This document shows, one piece after another, positions 24,955 through 33,622 of a stretch of DNA of 64,000 nucleotides (its first letter is position 1; every line of letters begins with the position of its first letter). The stretch covers positions 434,001-498,000 of the forward strand of contig OZ007016.1 of the NCBI GenBank assembly GCA_963931445.1, in the 5' to 3' direction. The translations under genes and the position numbers were made by a program. Below the pieces are notes generated by a model, which searched no databases, was not told the origin of the DNA, and saw only the letters and a program-made list of their open reading frames with translations. The stretch is from CALXVA01 sp944393025. Lineage in GTDB: Bacteria > Bacillota > Clostridia > TANB77 > CAG-508.

Positions 24955-25030
24955 TGCGGTAGGGTAGCAAAGGAAGCTTCTTAGTCTCATAAACTAAGGT
25001 ATGTCAGTTCGAGTCTGACCATCGCAACCA
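24955..25030 (+). tRNA. Phage-encoded tRNA with CAU anticodon
   Basis: 76 bases with encoded CCA. The anticodon stem TTAGT/ACTAA encloses CTCATAA (anticodon CAU). The T-arm GTCAG-TTCGAGT-CTGAC is perfect. The acceptor stem has six good pairs and an A-C mismatch, and the D-arm is weak. It could be a tRNA-Met, or an Ile-type tRNA whose C34 is modified to lysidine. Confidence 0.75.
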
Positions 25031-25051
25031 TTTTAACATAAAAAATTCCTA

Positions 25052-25085
25052 AGAGTTAGCGTTGTATCAATGTTAGCTCTTTTGT
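25052..25085 (+). terminator. Terminator after the phage tRNA
   Basis: AGAGTTAGC pairs with GTTAGCTCT (two G-T pairs), followed by TTTTG. Confidence 0.65.
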
Positions 25086-25216
25086 TTATAAAAGTTTCAC
25101 AAAGGTATTGACAATTAGTATCAAATATAGTATCATATAAAAAGACAAAACATTCAGAATTATGAAGTACCATTCGGGGGCCTTTTTATTATTTATTCAT
25201 AGAAAGGAGAATGTTT

Positions 25217-25445
25217 ATGTCTGATATTAATAAAATAATACTAAAGATGAAACAACAGCCTAATGGAATAAGGTTTCAAGAATTAGCAAAAGTTTTGGAG
25301 TACAATGGATATAAGATGAAACCAAAGAAACGGAACATCTCATAGGAATTTTATTAATGAGAAAGGTGATGTTATAACAATTAAGGAAGACAATCCTTTG
25401 AAAGCTGTTTATGTGAAAGATGTACTTAGAAGAATAGGAGAATAA
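25217..25445 (+). CDS. hicA: HicA-like mRNA interferase toxin (+1 recoding at CGG 25331-25333)
   Basis: 75 aa when read through. The N-terminal half (I-R-F-Q-E-L-A-K-V-L-E-Y-N-G-Y) is the HicA double-stranded RNA-binding-like fold. Frame 0 stops three codons after the CGG. Skipping C25331 gives K-K-G-T-S-H-R-N-F, the conserved glycine and catalytic-histidine segment of HicA, then D-V-I-T-I and the closing helix L-R-R-I-G-E. HicB follows 42 bases downstream, completing a toxin-antitoxin pair. Active toxin therefore depends on the +1 event, which lies directly before the catalytic histidine. Confidence 0.85.
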
Positions 25446-25487
25446 AATCCTATTCTTTGAGTACACTATAAAAAGGAGGGAGCTTTT

Positions 25488-25835
25488 ATGAAAAATGTTG
25501 AAGATTATATGAATTTACCATATAATTATATTGTGCAACTAATTAATGATGAAAGTGGGTCTTATTTCTATGCTCACATTTTAGAATTAGATGGATGTCA
25601 AAGCACTGGAGAAACATTTGAAGAAGCATACGAAAATTTAAAAGAAGCAATGAGAGGTTGGATTGAAACTAAGCTAGAAGCTGGTTTTGATGTACCATTA
25701 CCAGTAGGATATGATGATTTTAGTGGTAAATTTATAGTAAGAATACCAAAATCATTACATTATAGATTATCAGTAGAAGCAGAGCAAGAAGGTGTATCTT
25801 TAAATCAATACGCATTATATAAATTAAGTAAGTAG
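25488..25835 (+). CDS. hicB: HicB-family antitoxin
   Basis: 115 aa. The N-terminal partial RNase-H-like domain (L-E-L-D-G-C-Q-S-T-G-E-T-F-E-E-A near residues 29-44) is followed by a C-terminal ribbon-helix-helix (I-R-I-P-K-S-L-H type, then V-S-L-N-Q-Y-A-L). It binds and neutralises HicA and represses the pair through its DNA-binding end. It has its own AAAGGAGGGAGC site, so antitoxin is made without needing recoding. Confidence 0.92.
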   Translation: MKNVEDYMNLPYNYIVQLINDESGSYFYAHILELDGCQSTGETFEEAYENLKEAMRGWIETKLEAGFDVPLPVGYDDFSGKFIVRIPKSLHYRLSVEAEQEGVSLNQYALYKLSK

Positions 25836-25860
25836 CTTTCACATAAATTTTATATAGATT

Positions 25861-25893
25861 AGAGCTTATCAAATATGATAGGCTCTTTTATTA
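25861..25893 (+). terminator. Terminator after hicAB
   Basis: AGAGCTTATC and GATAGGCTCT form a hairpin followed by TTTTATTAT. Confidence 0.75.
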
Positions 25894-25925
25894 TGCTATT
25901 GAATGAAAACTAAGGGGGAATAATA

Positions 25926-26090
25926 ATGTTGTGGACACTAATAATAGCATGTATTTTAACTTGGTTTAGTTTAGATAAATTAATAATATCTGGAATTAAT
26001 GAAATTTTCAATACTGATTTTACAGTAGCAGTATATTGGTTAATAGCATTTATTATAGGTGCTATTGTGTATATAGTAGATAAAATTTAA
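25926..26090 (+). CDS. Small phage membrane protein
   Basis: 54 aa with two hydrophobic segments (residues 2-14 and 33-51). AAGGGGGAATAATA precedes the ATG. Unknown role. It lies between hicAB and a non-coding stretch. Confidence 0.55.
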   Translation: MLWTLIIACILTWFSLDKLIISGINEIFNTDFTVAVYWLIAFIIGAIVYIVDKI

Positions 26091-26369
26091 TATTAGTTTT
26101 CAACAATCACTAACTATGTTCTATATAGTTAAAGGATTGTAAAAGGAAAAAGAAATATCTTTTACGGAGCTATGTTCAAAGAGCGTGGCTCTATTTTTCT
26201 TATAAATAGTATGTAGGATATATAAAAATAAGTTACCGATTTTAACGCAGATAATACTACGGTTTTAAAGGCACTCTGCAATAGAGAAATCTATAAAAAA
26301 CTTAGCCTCATAACTGGAACTTAGCCAGTTTATATCTTACATAGTGTTTATATAAAAGGAGCAAAAGAT
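26091..26369. other. Non-coding region with hairpins
   Basis: 279 bases without a gene. Visible structures: TAACTAT/ATAGTTA at 26111-26131; a short terminator, AGAGC-GTG-GCTCT then a T-run, at 26180-26198; and AACTGG/CCAGTT at 26312-26330. The middle (26230-26275) is relatively GC-rich. It could encode a small structured RNA, but I recognise none. Confidence 0.45.
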
Positions 26370-26555
26370 ATGGAATTATGTGATTCTTGTAAAAAAACAT
26401 TATGTGATAAAAATATGGAGATAACAAGGCAAGGCAATATTATAACTATAAGATGCTTAGAGTATGAGAAAGACAGTAGTAAAATACAAGGGTATAAAAA
26501 GCAGTTAAATAGAACAGCAAGACAGTATCATACATTAATGAATTTGAATATATAG
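26370..26555 (+). CDS. Small cysteine-containing phage protein
   Basis: 61 aa with C-D-S-C-K-K-T-L-C near residues 4-12 and a later Cys, probably a zinc knuckle. AAAGGAGCAAAAGAT precedes the ATG. Unknown function. Confidence 0.5.
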   Translation: MELCDSCKKTLCDKNMEITRQGNIITIRCLEYEKDSSKIQGYKKQLNRTARQYHTLMNLNI

Positions 26556-26567
26556 GAGGAAAAAGAT

Positions 26568-26798
26568 ATGAAGAAAATTAGATTTTTAGTAAATGTACCA
26601 GACAAGTATACAAAAGAGCAATATATAAAAGGTCAAATTAAAGAGTTCGAAGATGCAAGAGCAGATGAAATATTATCTGCTAAAAGAGCAAATGGAGAAA
26701 GGTATGCTGAAGAAGTTAAAGAAGAAGTGATAGAAACTGCAAACAAAAAGGTAAAAACAGAAACAGCAGTAAAGAAAACTAGAAAGAAGAAAGAATAA
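26568..26798 (+). CDS. Phage hypothetical protein with basic tail
   Basis: 76 aa. A structured N-terminus (I-R-F-L-V-N-V-P-D-K-Y) is followed by a charged helix and a Lys/Arg-rich tail. Similar small proteins precede HNH and terminase genes in many Gram-positive phages. Its TAA overlaps the ATG of the HNH gene. Confidence 0.55.
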   Translation: MKKIRFLVNVPDKYTKEQYIKGQIKEFEDARADEILSAKRANGERYAEEVKEEVIETANKKVKTETAVKKTRKKKE

Positions 26799-27114
26799 TG
26801 ACATATAGAGATAATCCGTTAATTGCTGCTAAATATAAAAGTAAAAGATGGCAGAAATTAAGAAAAGAAAAGCTATTATTAACAAATGGATTATGCGAGA
26901 GATGTTTGAAGAAGCGGGTTGTATGTACCTGCTTTTTTTGTACATCATAAAGAATACATAACAGATTTGAATTATGAAGATGATAATGTATTCTTCAATA
27001 TAGACAATACAGAAAGTCTTTGTAAGAAGTGCCATAATCGGAGAGCACTTTGGTAGCAAGGAAGAATATAGTTTTGATGAGAATGGAGATTTGATTAAGA
27101 ATGAAGTTAAGTAG
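26798..27114 (+). CDS. HNH endonuclease with two CGG recoding sites (26915-26917 and 27039-27041)
   Basis: 104 aa. Frame 0 encodes the N-terminus with C-E-R-C. At the first CGG, skipping C26915 gives K-K-G-L-Y-V-P-A, then V-H-H-K-E-Y, the first catalytic His region, and N-x-E-S-L-C-K-K-C-H. At the second CGG, already in the shifted frame, skipping C27039 gives H-N-G-E-H-F-G and continues to TAG 27112-27114. Both glycines suit the family. Without skips the product ends soon after each site. HNH proteins next to terminase assist genome packaging. It overlaps the next small gene. Confidence 0.88.
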
Positions 27115-27316
27115 AATGTACATGGCAGTGTGGTCAAGAATATATAGTTGTGATGTAGACAAGAACATAGAGTGTAATAAGAAGAATTGTGCTATATGTC
27201 ATGAGGATGGATATGGTTGTAAGTATACAGTAGAATATAAGTATGCAAAGAAAACTCCACTAAACCTTATTAAGAAAATAATAAATAGAATGAGAGGAGC
27301 ATATAAACATGGCTAG
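27101..27316 (+). CDS. Small cysteine-rich phage protein
   Basis: 71 aa with C-N-K-K-N-C-A-I-C and a later C-K-Y-T, probably metal-binding, then a basic C-terminus. The ATG lies inside the end of the HNH gene in another frame. Role unknown. Confidence 0.5.
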   Translation: MKLSRMYMAVWSRIYSCDVDKNIECNKKNCAICHEDGYGCKYTVEYKYAKKTPLNLIKKIINRMRGAYKHG

Positions 27317-27680
27317 TTTAATAAGTGATAAAGATATAGAAAACTTAGAAAGAATAAAACAAGTGTTAAGTGAAGTAAAAGAAATACTAAAAGAAATTAG
27401 AGAAATAGATAATAATTTTTGTCTTAGTAATGTAATAGAAGCGGATGAAGATACAATGTTACTTTTTAATTTGGAATGTTTTTATAATAATAAAGATATA
27501 AAAGATTTAGAAATATATTTATCTAATAAATTAAACCATAAATGTATTGTATTAAATAATGGCTTAACACTAGACAAAGTAATTGGAATAGATTATGCGA
27601 AAGGCAGAGATTATACAACAGTAACTTATTACAATGGAGATGGAAATCTAGTAAAAGAGGAAACGACACAGTACAAATAG
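27309..27680 (+). CDS. Phage hypothetical protein
   Basis: 123 aa. Helical N-terminus, then mixed alpha/beta, ending with D-Y-A-K-G-R-D-Y-T-T-V-T-Y. No known domain. AGAGGAGCATATAAAC precedes the ATG. It is the last gene before packaging. Confidence 0.5.
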   Translation: MASLISDKDIENLERIKQVLSEVKEILKEIREIDNNFCLSNVIEADEDTMLLFNLECFYNNKDIKDLEIYLSNKLNHKCIVLNNGLTLDKVIGIDYAKGRDYTTVTYYNGDGNLVKEETTQYK

Positions 27681-27787
27681 CCCCCCATAAGCTTATTTAA
27701 AGGCACTATATGGGAGAACGGTGTGTGGGCATTCAAAAAACATACAAGTAGTTTCGCGTGAGGGGTGTAGTATCAGGAGGTAAAGAT
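27681..27787. other. Gap before the terminase genes
   Basis: It is richer in GC than the surroundings and contains CCCATA/TATGGG (27684-27714), an imperfect hairpin. This may be the late promoter region or a packaging (cos or pac) site, which commonly lies beside the small terminase gene. No firm signal. Confidence 0.35.
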
Positions 27788-28186
27788 ATGGAAGAAAAAG
27801 ATTATGAAATTCGAGAAAAAGAAGATCCTGACTTAATTGTTCAAAAAAACAAAGCAATAAAAAAAGAATTAAATAGACTTAAAAAATTATTTAAAGATTT
27901 GCCAGAAAATAAGAAGAAAATATCAGAAAAGTTAATTGATAATGCTGCTTTTATGTCGGTATCTCTAGAAGAACTAAAAAAAGATATAATTTTATATGGT
28001 GTCAAAGAAACTTATGTAAACGGAAAAGAACAATTTGGTTTTAAAGAATCAATAGAAAGCAAAACATATAATATAACAATAAAAAATTATATGGCAATAA
28101 TAAAACAGTTAAATGAAATGTTACCAGAAGAAAAGAAAATAGATGAGGGTGATGAATTTGATAAGTTCTGTGATGGAGCATGTTAA
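27788..28186 (+). CDS. Terminase small subunit (P27-like)
   Basis: 132 aa from the ATG after CAGGAGGTAAAGAT; an upstream in-frame ATG at 27758 has no good site. Highly charged, helical, with Y-N-I-T-I-K-N-Y-M-A-I-I-K-Q-L near the C-terminus as in P27-type small terminases. It recognises phage DNA and recruits the large subunit. The next gene overlaps it by 7 bases. Confidence 0.75.
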   Translation: MEEKDYEIREKEDPDLIVQKNKAIKKELNRLKKLFKDLPENKKKISEKLIDNAAFMSVSLEELKKDIILYGVKETYVNGKEQFGFKESIESKTYNITIKNYMAIIKQLNEMLPEEKKIDEGDEFDKFCDGAC

Positions 28187-29886
28187 CTTATATTGAAGAA
28201 TATTATCAGTATCTCTTAAAAAATCCAGATAAAGCTTGTCATAAAGTATTAGCAACATATAAGAAACTTGTTCAAGATTTATATAACCCAAAACAAGTTT
28301 CTTTTTTTAATGAAATAACTGAAGAAAATGAGACACATACTTACATATTTAATTTAGAAAAAGGAAATAGACCAATTTACTTTATTGAAAAATTTTGCAA
28401 ACACTCTAAAGGGAAATGGGCAGGACAACCAGTTAAATTAGAATTATTTCAAAAAGCTAAAATTCAAGCACTATTTGGCTTTATAGATAAAGAAACACAT
28501 TTAAGAAAATATAAAAAAGCAATTTGGTTCGAAGCCAGAAAGAATGGAAAATCTACTGAAGATGCAGGCATAGGAAATTATATGTTGACATCTGCAGGAG
28601 AAGGAGGAGCAGAAATTTATTCTGTAGCTACTAAAAAAGACCAAGCAAAAATAGTGTGGGAAGAAGCTAAACGAATGATAAAGAAAAGTCCAAATCTTTC
28701 AAAAAGAATAAAGTGTTTGGTTAATGGATTATTTTATGATAAAACAGAAAGTTTTTTTAAAGCTTTAGCAAGTGATAGTAATTCATTGGATGGTTTAAAC
28801 ACATTTTGTGCTTTGGCAGATGAAATTCATGCATGGAGAGATAAAAACTTATTAGATGTTATTTATGATTCTATGAGTGCTAGAGAAGAACCATTACTTA
28901 TAGAATCATCTACAATGGGGACAGTAAGAGAATCAGTTTTTGACAATGAATATGAGTATGCAAGTGCAATTATAGATGGATATGAAGGATTAGAAAGTGG
29001 AATAGTAGATGAAACTGTACTACCAATAATATATGAACTTGATAATCCAAATGAATGGCAAGATGAAAAAAAATGGTATAAAGCAAATCCAGGACTTGGA
29101 ACAATAAAAAACATAAAAGACTTACGAGATAAAGTAAATAGAGCAAAAAATAATCCAACTGAGTTAACAAATTTATTGTGTAAGGATTTTAATATAAGAC
29201 AAAATGACCAAGATAAATGGCTTACATTTGATATTGCTAATAATGAAGAAACTTATGATATGGATAACTTATATGACACTTATGCAATAGGAGGAGTAGA
29301 CCTTTCAAGTACAACAGATTTAACTTGTGCTACTTTACTAATTATAAAACATAATAAAAAATATGTACTACAGCAATATTTTATACCCAGCGAAAGGCTA
29401 GAATTTAAAATAAAGGACGATAAAATTCCTTACGATAAATGGGAAAAAAGAGGTTTGGTAACAATATGCGAAGGGGCAAAGGTAAATTACACAGATGTTA
29501 CACAATGGTTTTTGCGAATGAATGAAGAATACCAAATCTCTAGTTTGTGGGTAGGCTATGACCCTTGGAATACACAATATTGGGTAGAAGAAATGAAGGA
29601 ATATGGCTTTGAAATGTATGAAGTAAGACAAGGTGCAAAGACAATGTCAAATCCAATGAAACAATTAGAGGCTGATTTAATAGAAAAGAAAGTAAATTAT
29701 AATAATAATCCGATTTTAAAATGGTGCTTATGTAATACAGCAGTAAAACGAGATGAAAACGATAATATAAGACCAGTAAAAGGACAAAAACAAAGAGCAA
29801 GAATTGATGGCACAGTAAGTCTAATTATAGCTTACTGTGTTTTATTTGAAAAACTAAACGATTATTTAGCACTGCAGGAGGAGTGA
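28180..29886 (+). CDS. Terminase large subunit
   Basis: A 568-aa packaging motor. ATPase: the Walker A-like E-A-R-K-N-G-K-S-T near residue 119 and Walker B L-A-D-E-I-H near 210. The nuclease domain includes G-G-V-D-L-S-S-T-T-D-L near 366 and Y-D-P-W-N near 465. It belongs to the HK97/phage terminase_1 group. It cuts concatemeric DNA and pumps it into the prohead. The ATG at 28180 lies inside the small subunit gene. Confidence 0.95.
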   Translation: MLTYIEEYYQYLLKNPDKACHKVLATYKKLVQDLYNPKQVSFFNEITEENETHTYIFNLEKGNRPIYFIEKFCKHSKGKWAGQPVKLELFQKAKIQALFGFIDKETHLRKYKKAIWFEARKNGKSTEDAGIGNYMLTSAGEGGAEIYSVATKKDQAKIVWEEAKRMIKKSPNLSKRIKCLVNGLFYDKTESFFKALASDSNSLDGLNTFCALADEIHAWRDKNLLDVIYDSMSAREEPLLIESSTMGTVRESVFDNEYEYASAIIDGYEGLESGIVDETVLPIIYELDNPNEWQDEKKWYKANPGLGTIKNIKDLRDKVNRAKNNPTELTNLLCKDFNIRQNDQDKWLTFDIANNEETYDMDNLYDTYAIGGVDLSSTTDLTCATLLIIKHNKKYVLQQYFIPSERLEFKIKDDKIPYDKWEKRGLVTICEGAKVNYTDVTQWFLRMNEEYQISSLWVGYDPWNTQYWVEEMKEYGFEMYEVRQGAKTMSNPMKQLEADLIEKKVNYNNNPILKWCLCNTAVKRDENDNIRPVKGQKQRARIDGTVSLIIAYCVLFEKLNDYLALQEE

Positions 29887-29887
29887 A

Positions 29888-31096
29888 ATGAAGAAAGAAA
29901 GACGAAGTTTATTCAACTTAATATTTGGCAAAAAAAGCGATAATCAACAAAATATAACACAAACACAGTTTCAATTATTAAGTGGTTGGAATACGCAGTT
30001 TAGTACATTGCCAGAAGGCACATATAATAGTAAGGTTGCAAGACAAGCTATTGATAGGATTGCAACGCATTGTGCTAAATTAGTACCAAAACACATACAA
30101 GGCAGTATAACAAATAATATTAAAGGCGATATTAACTTTCTATTAAGTAATCAGCCGAATCCACTTATGAATACATTTGATTTTATATATAGAGTAATTT
30201 CATTGTTATATACAGACTGCAATGCATTCATTTATATTGCAAAAGATAGAAGCGGTTTTATAACAGGTTTTTATCCAGTTTTAGCTACAACTTATGAACT
30301 GCTACAAGGTGCAGATGGAACAATGTATTTGCAGTTTGATTTTGTAAATGGACAAACTTACACAATTCCTTATTTAGAATTAATTCATTTAAGACTATTT
30401 TACAACAGAAATGACATATTTGGCATGAGCAATAGAGTATTGCAAACAGACTTAAACACAGCCGATACAGTTTCACAAGGAATTGATAAAGCCATAAAAA
30501 CAACAAGCAATTTAAAAGGTATTTTACAATATGAAAATTCAATGCTCAAAAATAAAGATTTAGTAAAAACTAAAGATGATTTTGTAAAAGACTTTTTAAA
30601 TATGGATAACGAAGGTGGAATTGCAGCCTTAGATGCAAAAGCAAAATTTCAAGAAGTAAATTTAGAACCAATTACTCTAGACAATGAACAATTGAAACAG
30701 GTCAATTACAATATTTTTGATTATTTTGGAATATCTGAAAAAATCATAGATAACTCATTTACAGAAGAAGAATGGAATGCATTTTATGAGGGAGTAATAG
30801 AAGCTCGTGCAATTCAAATGAGTTATGCTTTTACAAACAAAATATTCAAAAGGCAATCTATAAAGGATGGTCATAAAATAGTTTTTACAGCAAATAGATT
30901 ACAATATGCAAGTTTAAATACAAAAACAAATTTACTAAAAGTGGTTGCACCTTGGGCAATGTTAAAAGTTGATGAGGGAAGAGAAATTTTAGATTTACCA
31001 CCACTTGGTGGAGAAGAGGGAAATAGAATTTTACAAAGTTTAAATAATATTGATAGTACAATAGCAAATCAATATCAAGTAGGAGGCGAAGAATAA
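29888..31096 (+). CDS. Portal protein (HK97 family)
   Basis: A 402-aa portal forming the DNA channel at one capsid vertex. Recognisable features: N-terminal V-A-R-Q-A-I-D-R-I, L-L-Y-T-D-C-N-A-F-I, H-L-R-L-F-Y-N-R-N-D-I-F-G, and the C-terminal E-E-W-N-A-F-Y-E. Length and position after the large terminase are standard. Its last base is the first of the protease start. Confidence 0.93.
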   Translation: MKKERRSLFNLIFGKKSDNQQNITQTQFQLLSGWNTQFSTLPEGTYNSKVARQAIDRIATHCAKLVPKHIQGSITNNIKGDINFLLSNQPNPLMNTFDFIYRVISLLYTDCNAFIYIAKDRSGFITGFYPVLATTYELLQGADGTMYLQFDFVNGQTYTIPYLELIHLRLFYNRNDIFGMSNRVLQTDLNTADTVSQGIDKAIKTTSNLKGILQYENSMLKNKDLVKTKDDFVKDFLNMDNEGGIAALDAKAKFQEVNLEPITLDNEQLKQVNYNIFDYFGISEKIIDNSFTEEEWNAFYEGVIEARAIQMSYAFTNKIFKRQSIKDGHKIVFTANRLQYASLNTKTNLLKVVAPWAMLKVDEGREILDLPPLGGEEGNRILQSLNNIDSTIANQYQVGGEE

Positions 31097-31662
31097 TGGA
31101 AAAAGCAATAAAAGAAATAAGATTAGTAGACATGAGGGCATCTGAAGATGATGGAATGGTCGTTGAAGGATATGCAGCCGTTTTTGATACAGTAACGGAT
31201 TTAGGTTGGATGCACGAAGTAATAGATAGACATGCATTTGACAACGCAGACATGTCAGATATAGTTATGAAATATAATCATGAAAATTCAGTACTTCCGA
31301 TGGCTCGTACAAGAGGTGGCTCATTACAATTCACAATTGACGAGCACGGATTAAAAATAAGAGCAAAACTTCCCGAAACTTCTGTAAATAGAGATATATA
31401 CACTTTAATTAAAGAAGGTGTTCTAAGCAAAATGAGTTTTGCATTTACTGTAAGGAGCGAGGAGTACGACTATGATACCGATACTAGAAAAATACTTGAA
31501 TTTGACAAAATATTCGATGTATCTGTTGTTGATGTTCCTGCTTATGAAACAACTGAAATTTATGCAAGAAACAAAGAACAATACGAAGAAGAAAAAAGAA
31601 AATATGGAGAAAGAAAAATTGCTTTTGAAAAGCAAAAATTAGAATTGATGTTAAGTATATAA
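31096..31662 (+). CDS. Prohead protease (HK97 family)
   Basis: A 188-aa serine-type maturation protease. V-V-E-G-Y-A-A-V-F-D opens the domain; the catalytic His is in K-Y-N-H-E-N-S-V-L-P; the catalytic Ser is in L-S-K-M-S-F-A-F. It cleaves the capsid scaffold region. The C-terminal 30 residues are a charged coiled coil. Confidence 0.93.
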   Translation: MEKAIKEIRLVDMRASEDDGMVVEGYAAVFDTVTDLGWMHEVIDRHAFDNADMSDIVMKYNHENSVLPMARTRGGSLQFTIDEHGLKIRAKLPETSVNRDIYTLIKEGVLSKMSFAFTVRSEEYDYDTDTRKILEFDKIFDVSVVDVPAYETTEIYARNKEQYEEEKRKYGERKIAFEKQKLELMLSI

Positions 31663-31775
31663 TTCTCGACAAAAAGACTGGTGGTAGAACTAGTCTTTTT
31701 TTGTTGGTAGAAACAAATAGAGGTTTTTATAGAGCGGTGGTAGAACTGCAAAAATATTTTAGGAGGAATTTAAAA

Positions 31776-33005
31776 ATGACTTTAAAAGAAATTGAAACTA
31801 AAAAAGCTGAATTAAGAAACAAAATTAATGATGCTAAATCAGAAGAAGAGCTTGAAGAATTAAGAAAACAAGCAGAAGAGCTAAATAAAGAAGTTCCAAC
31901 AGAAGAAAAAGATGGAACTATAACACACGAAGAAGAAAGAGCATTAATTGCTGATACAGAAAATTTAGAACAAAGAAAAGTTGAAATAGTTGGAACTTTA
32001 GCAAAAAGGGAGGAAAGAAAAGTGAAAGAATTTACAAAATTTAATGTATTAAAATCAGACGAGTATAGAAGTGCATGGGCCAAAAAATTAATGTGCAAAG
32101 ATGAAAGTGAATTTACAGAAGATGAAAAAAGAGCTTTAGGAGTAGCACTAACAACAACTGCTACAACTTACACAGCACCTAGTTCAGGAGCTGATGGTGT
32201 AAATAATGGTGGTTTATTTATTCCAGAAACTGTATCAATGGAAATATTAAAAGAAGTTGAACTTGAGTCACCATTTTTAAGAGATATTGCTAAAACATAT
32301 GTAAGAGGTTTAATTACATTTCCTTACAAAAAATCTGGTTCTGGAGCAGAGTGGGTTGCTGAAGGAACTGACAATAAACTAGAGTCAGACGAGTGGGCTA
32401 CTCTAACATTTACTCAAATGGAACTATCTAAAACTATAAGAATTACATGGAAGTTAGAAGCTATGGCAGTTGAAGACTTTATCAATTATATAGTTGAAGA
32501 AGTTGCAAGAGAAATGAGAGAAAATTTAGCAGACAAACCATTTTACGGTAACGGAACCAATGAAATTTCTGGTATTACCTTATCAGGAAACAACATAGAT
32601 GCTGAATATGAATCTACAACCAATGCTTTAGAGGCTATCAAGGCAGCTATTGCATTACTACCAAAAAGAAAAAGAGCAGGTGCCAAAATTTATATGGCAG
32701 AAGACTTAGCATTAGATATTGCATTTATGAAAGATGATAATGGCGCATATTTAAATAACCCTGTCAACGGAGTTGCATTAAATACAGTTGCGAGGTTTCC
32801 AGTTGAAGTTGACCCATTTTTAAAGGACGGGGACTTCGTTATTGGAAATGCAAGATGGTATAAAATGAACTTTAATGAAGGATTAAGTGTTTCTAAAGAC
32901 GTTATAGGACGTTCAAGAGTAAACGATTACACAGGATATTGTGTAGTAGGTGGAGCACCAGTTCCAAATTCATTTGTTTATGGACATAAGGCTGCAGGAG
33001 TTTAG
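31776..33005 (+). CDS. Major capsid protein (HK97 family)
   Basis: 409 aa from the ATG after TAGGAGGAATTTAAA. An N-terminal coiled-coil delta/scaffold domain (about 1-105) is followed by the HK97 fold (G-G-L-F-I-P-E-T-V near 148, later K-T-I-R-I-T-W-K). Cleavage by the protease likely occurs just before the mature start. The 113-base gap after the protease gene has a hairpin-like AAGACTGG/TAGTCTTTTTTT segment at 31674-31702. Confidence 0.95.
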   Translation: MTLKEIETKKAELRNKINDAKSEEELEELRKQAEELNKEVPTEEKDGTITHEEERALIADTENLEQRKVEIVGTLAKREERKVKEFTKFNVLKSDEYRSAWAKKLMCKDESEFTEDEKRALGVALTTTATTYTAPSSGADGVNNGGLFIPETVSMEILKEVELESPFLRDIAKTYVRGLITFPYKKSGSGAEWVAEGTDNKLESDEWATLTFTQMELSKTIRITWKLEAMAVEDFINYIVEEVAREMRENLADKPFYGNGTNEISGITLSGNNIDAEYESTTNALEAIKAAIALLPKRKRAGAKIYMAEDLALDIAFMKDDNGAYLNNPVNGVALNTVARFPVEVDPFLKDGDFVIGNARWYKMNFNEGLSVSKDVIGRSRVNDYTGYCVVGGAPVPNSFVYGHKAAGV

Positions 33006-33021
33006 AAAATAGGAGGACTAT

Positions 33022-33321
33022 ATGGAAGAATTGTTGAAAACTGTTAAGCAATGTCTAAGCATTGTTGAAACAGCAACTTTAAAAGATGAAGAAATAAAGA
33101 TGCTAATACAAGCAGGAATAGCAGATTTAAATAGACAAGGTATTGTGTCAAGTTTAGACACAAAAGACAGTTTAGTAAAATCTGCTATTGTTATGTTTGT
33201 AAAAGCAAATTTCGGAAATGTTGATATTAAGGAAAAAGAGTTAGCACAAAGAACATATAGTCTTCTTTGTAATAATTTAAGTTTAAGTGAAGATTACAAG
33301 GTGGTGGATAGTAATGCGTGA
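33022..33321 (+). CDS. Head-tail connector protein (gp6-like)
   Basis: A 99-aa, all-helical protein with D-L-N-R-Q-G-I and V-K-A-N-F-G-N, as in HK97 gp6 / phage_connect adaptors below the portal. AGGAGGACTAT precedes the ATG. The next gene overlaps by 8 bases. Confidence 0.8.
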   Translation: MEELLKTVKQCLSIVETATLKDEEIKMLIQAGIADLNRQGIVSSLDTKDSLVKSAIVMFVKANFGNVDIKEKELAQRTYSLLCNNLSLSEDYKVVDSNA

Positions 33322-33622
33322 TGTAAGTTGTAAGTTAATATCTGCTACTTATAAATCAAATGATATAGGTGTACAAAATCCAACAGGAAATAAAGAAATA
33401 GAAATTCCAATAATAAAAGTAGAAGATGTTTATGCAAGTGAATATTACGAAGCTAATCAACAAGGATATAAGCCAACACTAAGGCTTCGTATAAGTGCTT
33501 TAAATTATAACAATGAGAAAGAACTCATTTATATGGGAATTACTTATTCAATATTAAGAGCAACTGAACCTTATGCAGATGAGATTGTTCTAATTTGTGA
33601 AAGGAAAGTAAAGAATGTCTAA
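33314..33622 (+). CDS. Head-closure / head-tail joining protein
   Basis: 102 aa, mainly beta, with A-S-E-Y-Y-E-A-N-Q-Q-G-Y near residues 43-54, as in phage head-tail joining (SPP1 gp16-like) proteins. The ATG at 33314 follows AAGGTGGTGG. Position supports the role. It overlaps the next gene by 8 bases. Confidence 0.75.
   Translation: MRDVSCKLISATYKSNDIGVQNPTGNKEIEIPIIKVEDVYASEYYEANQQGYKPTLRLRISALNYNNEKELIYMGITYSILRATEPYADEIVLICERKVKNV

Noticed and set aside
27758..27787. Upstream start for the small terminase gene
   Set aside because: The AGGAGG site at 27776 fits the ATG at 27788; nothing suitable precedes 27758.
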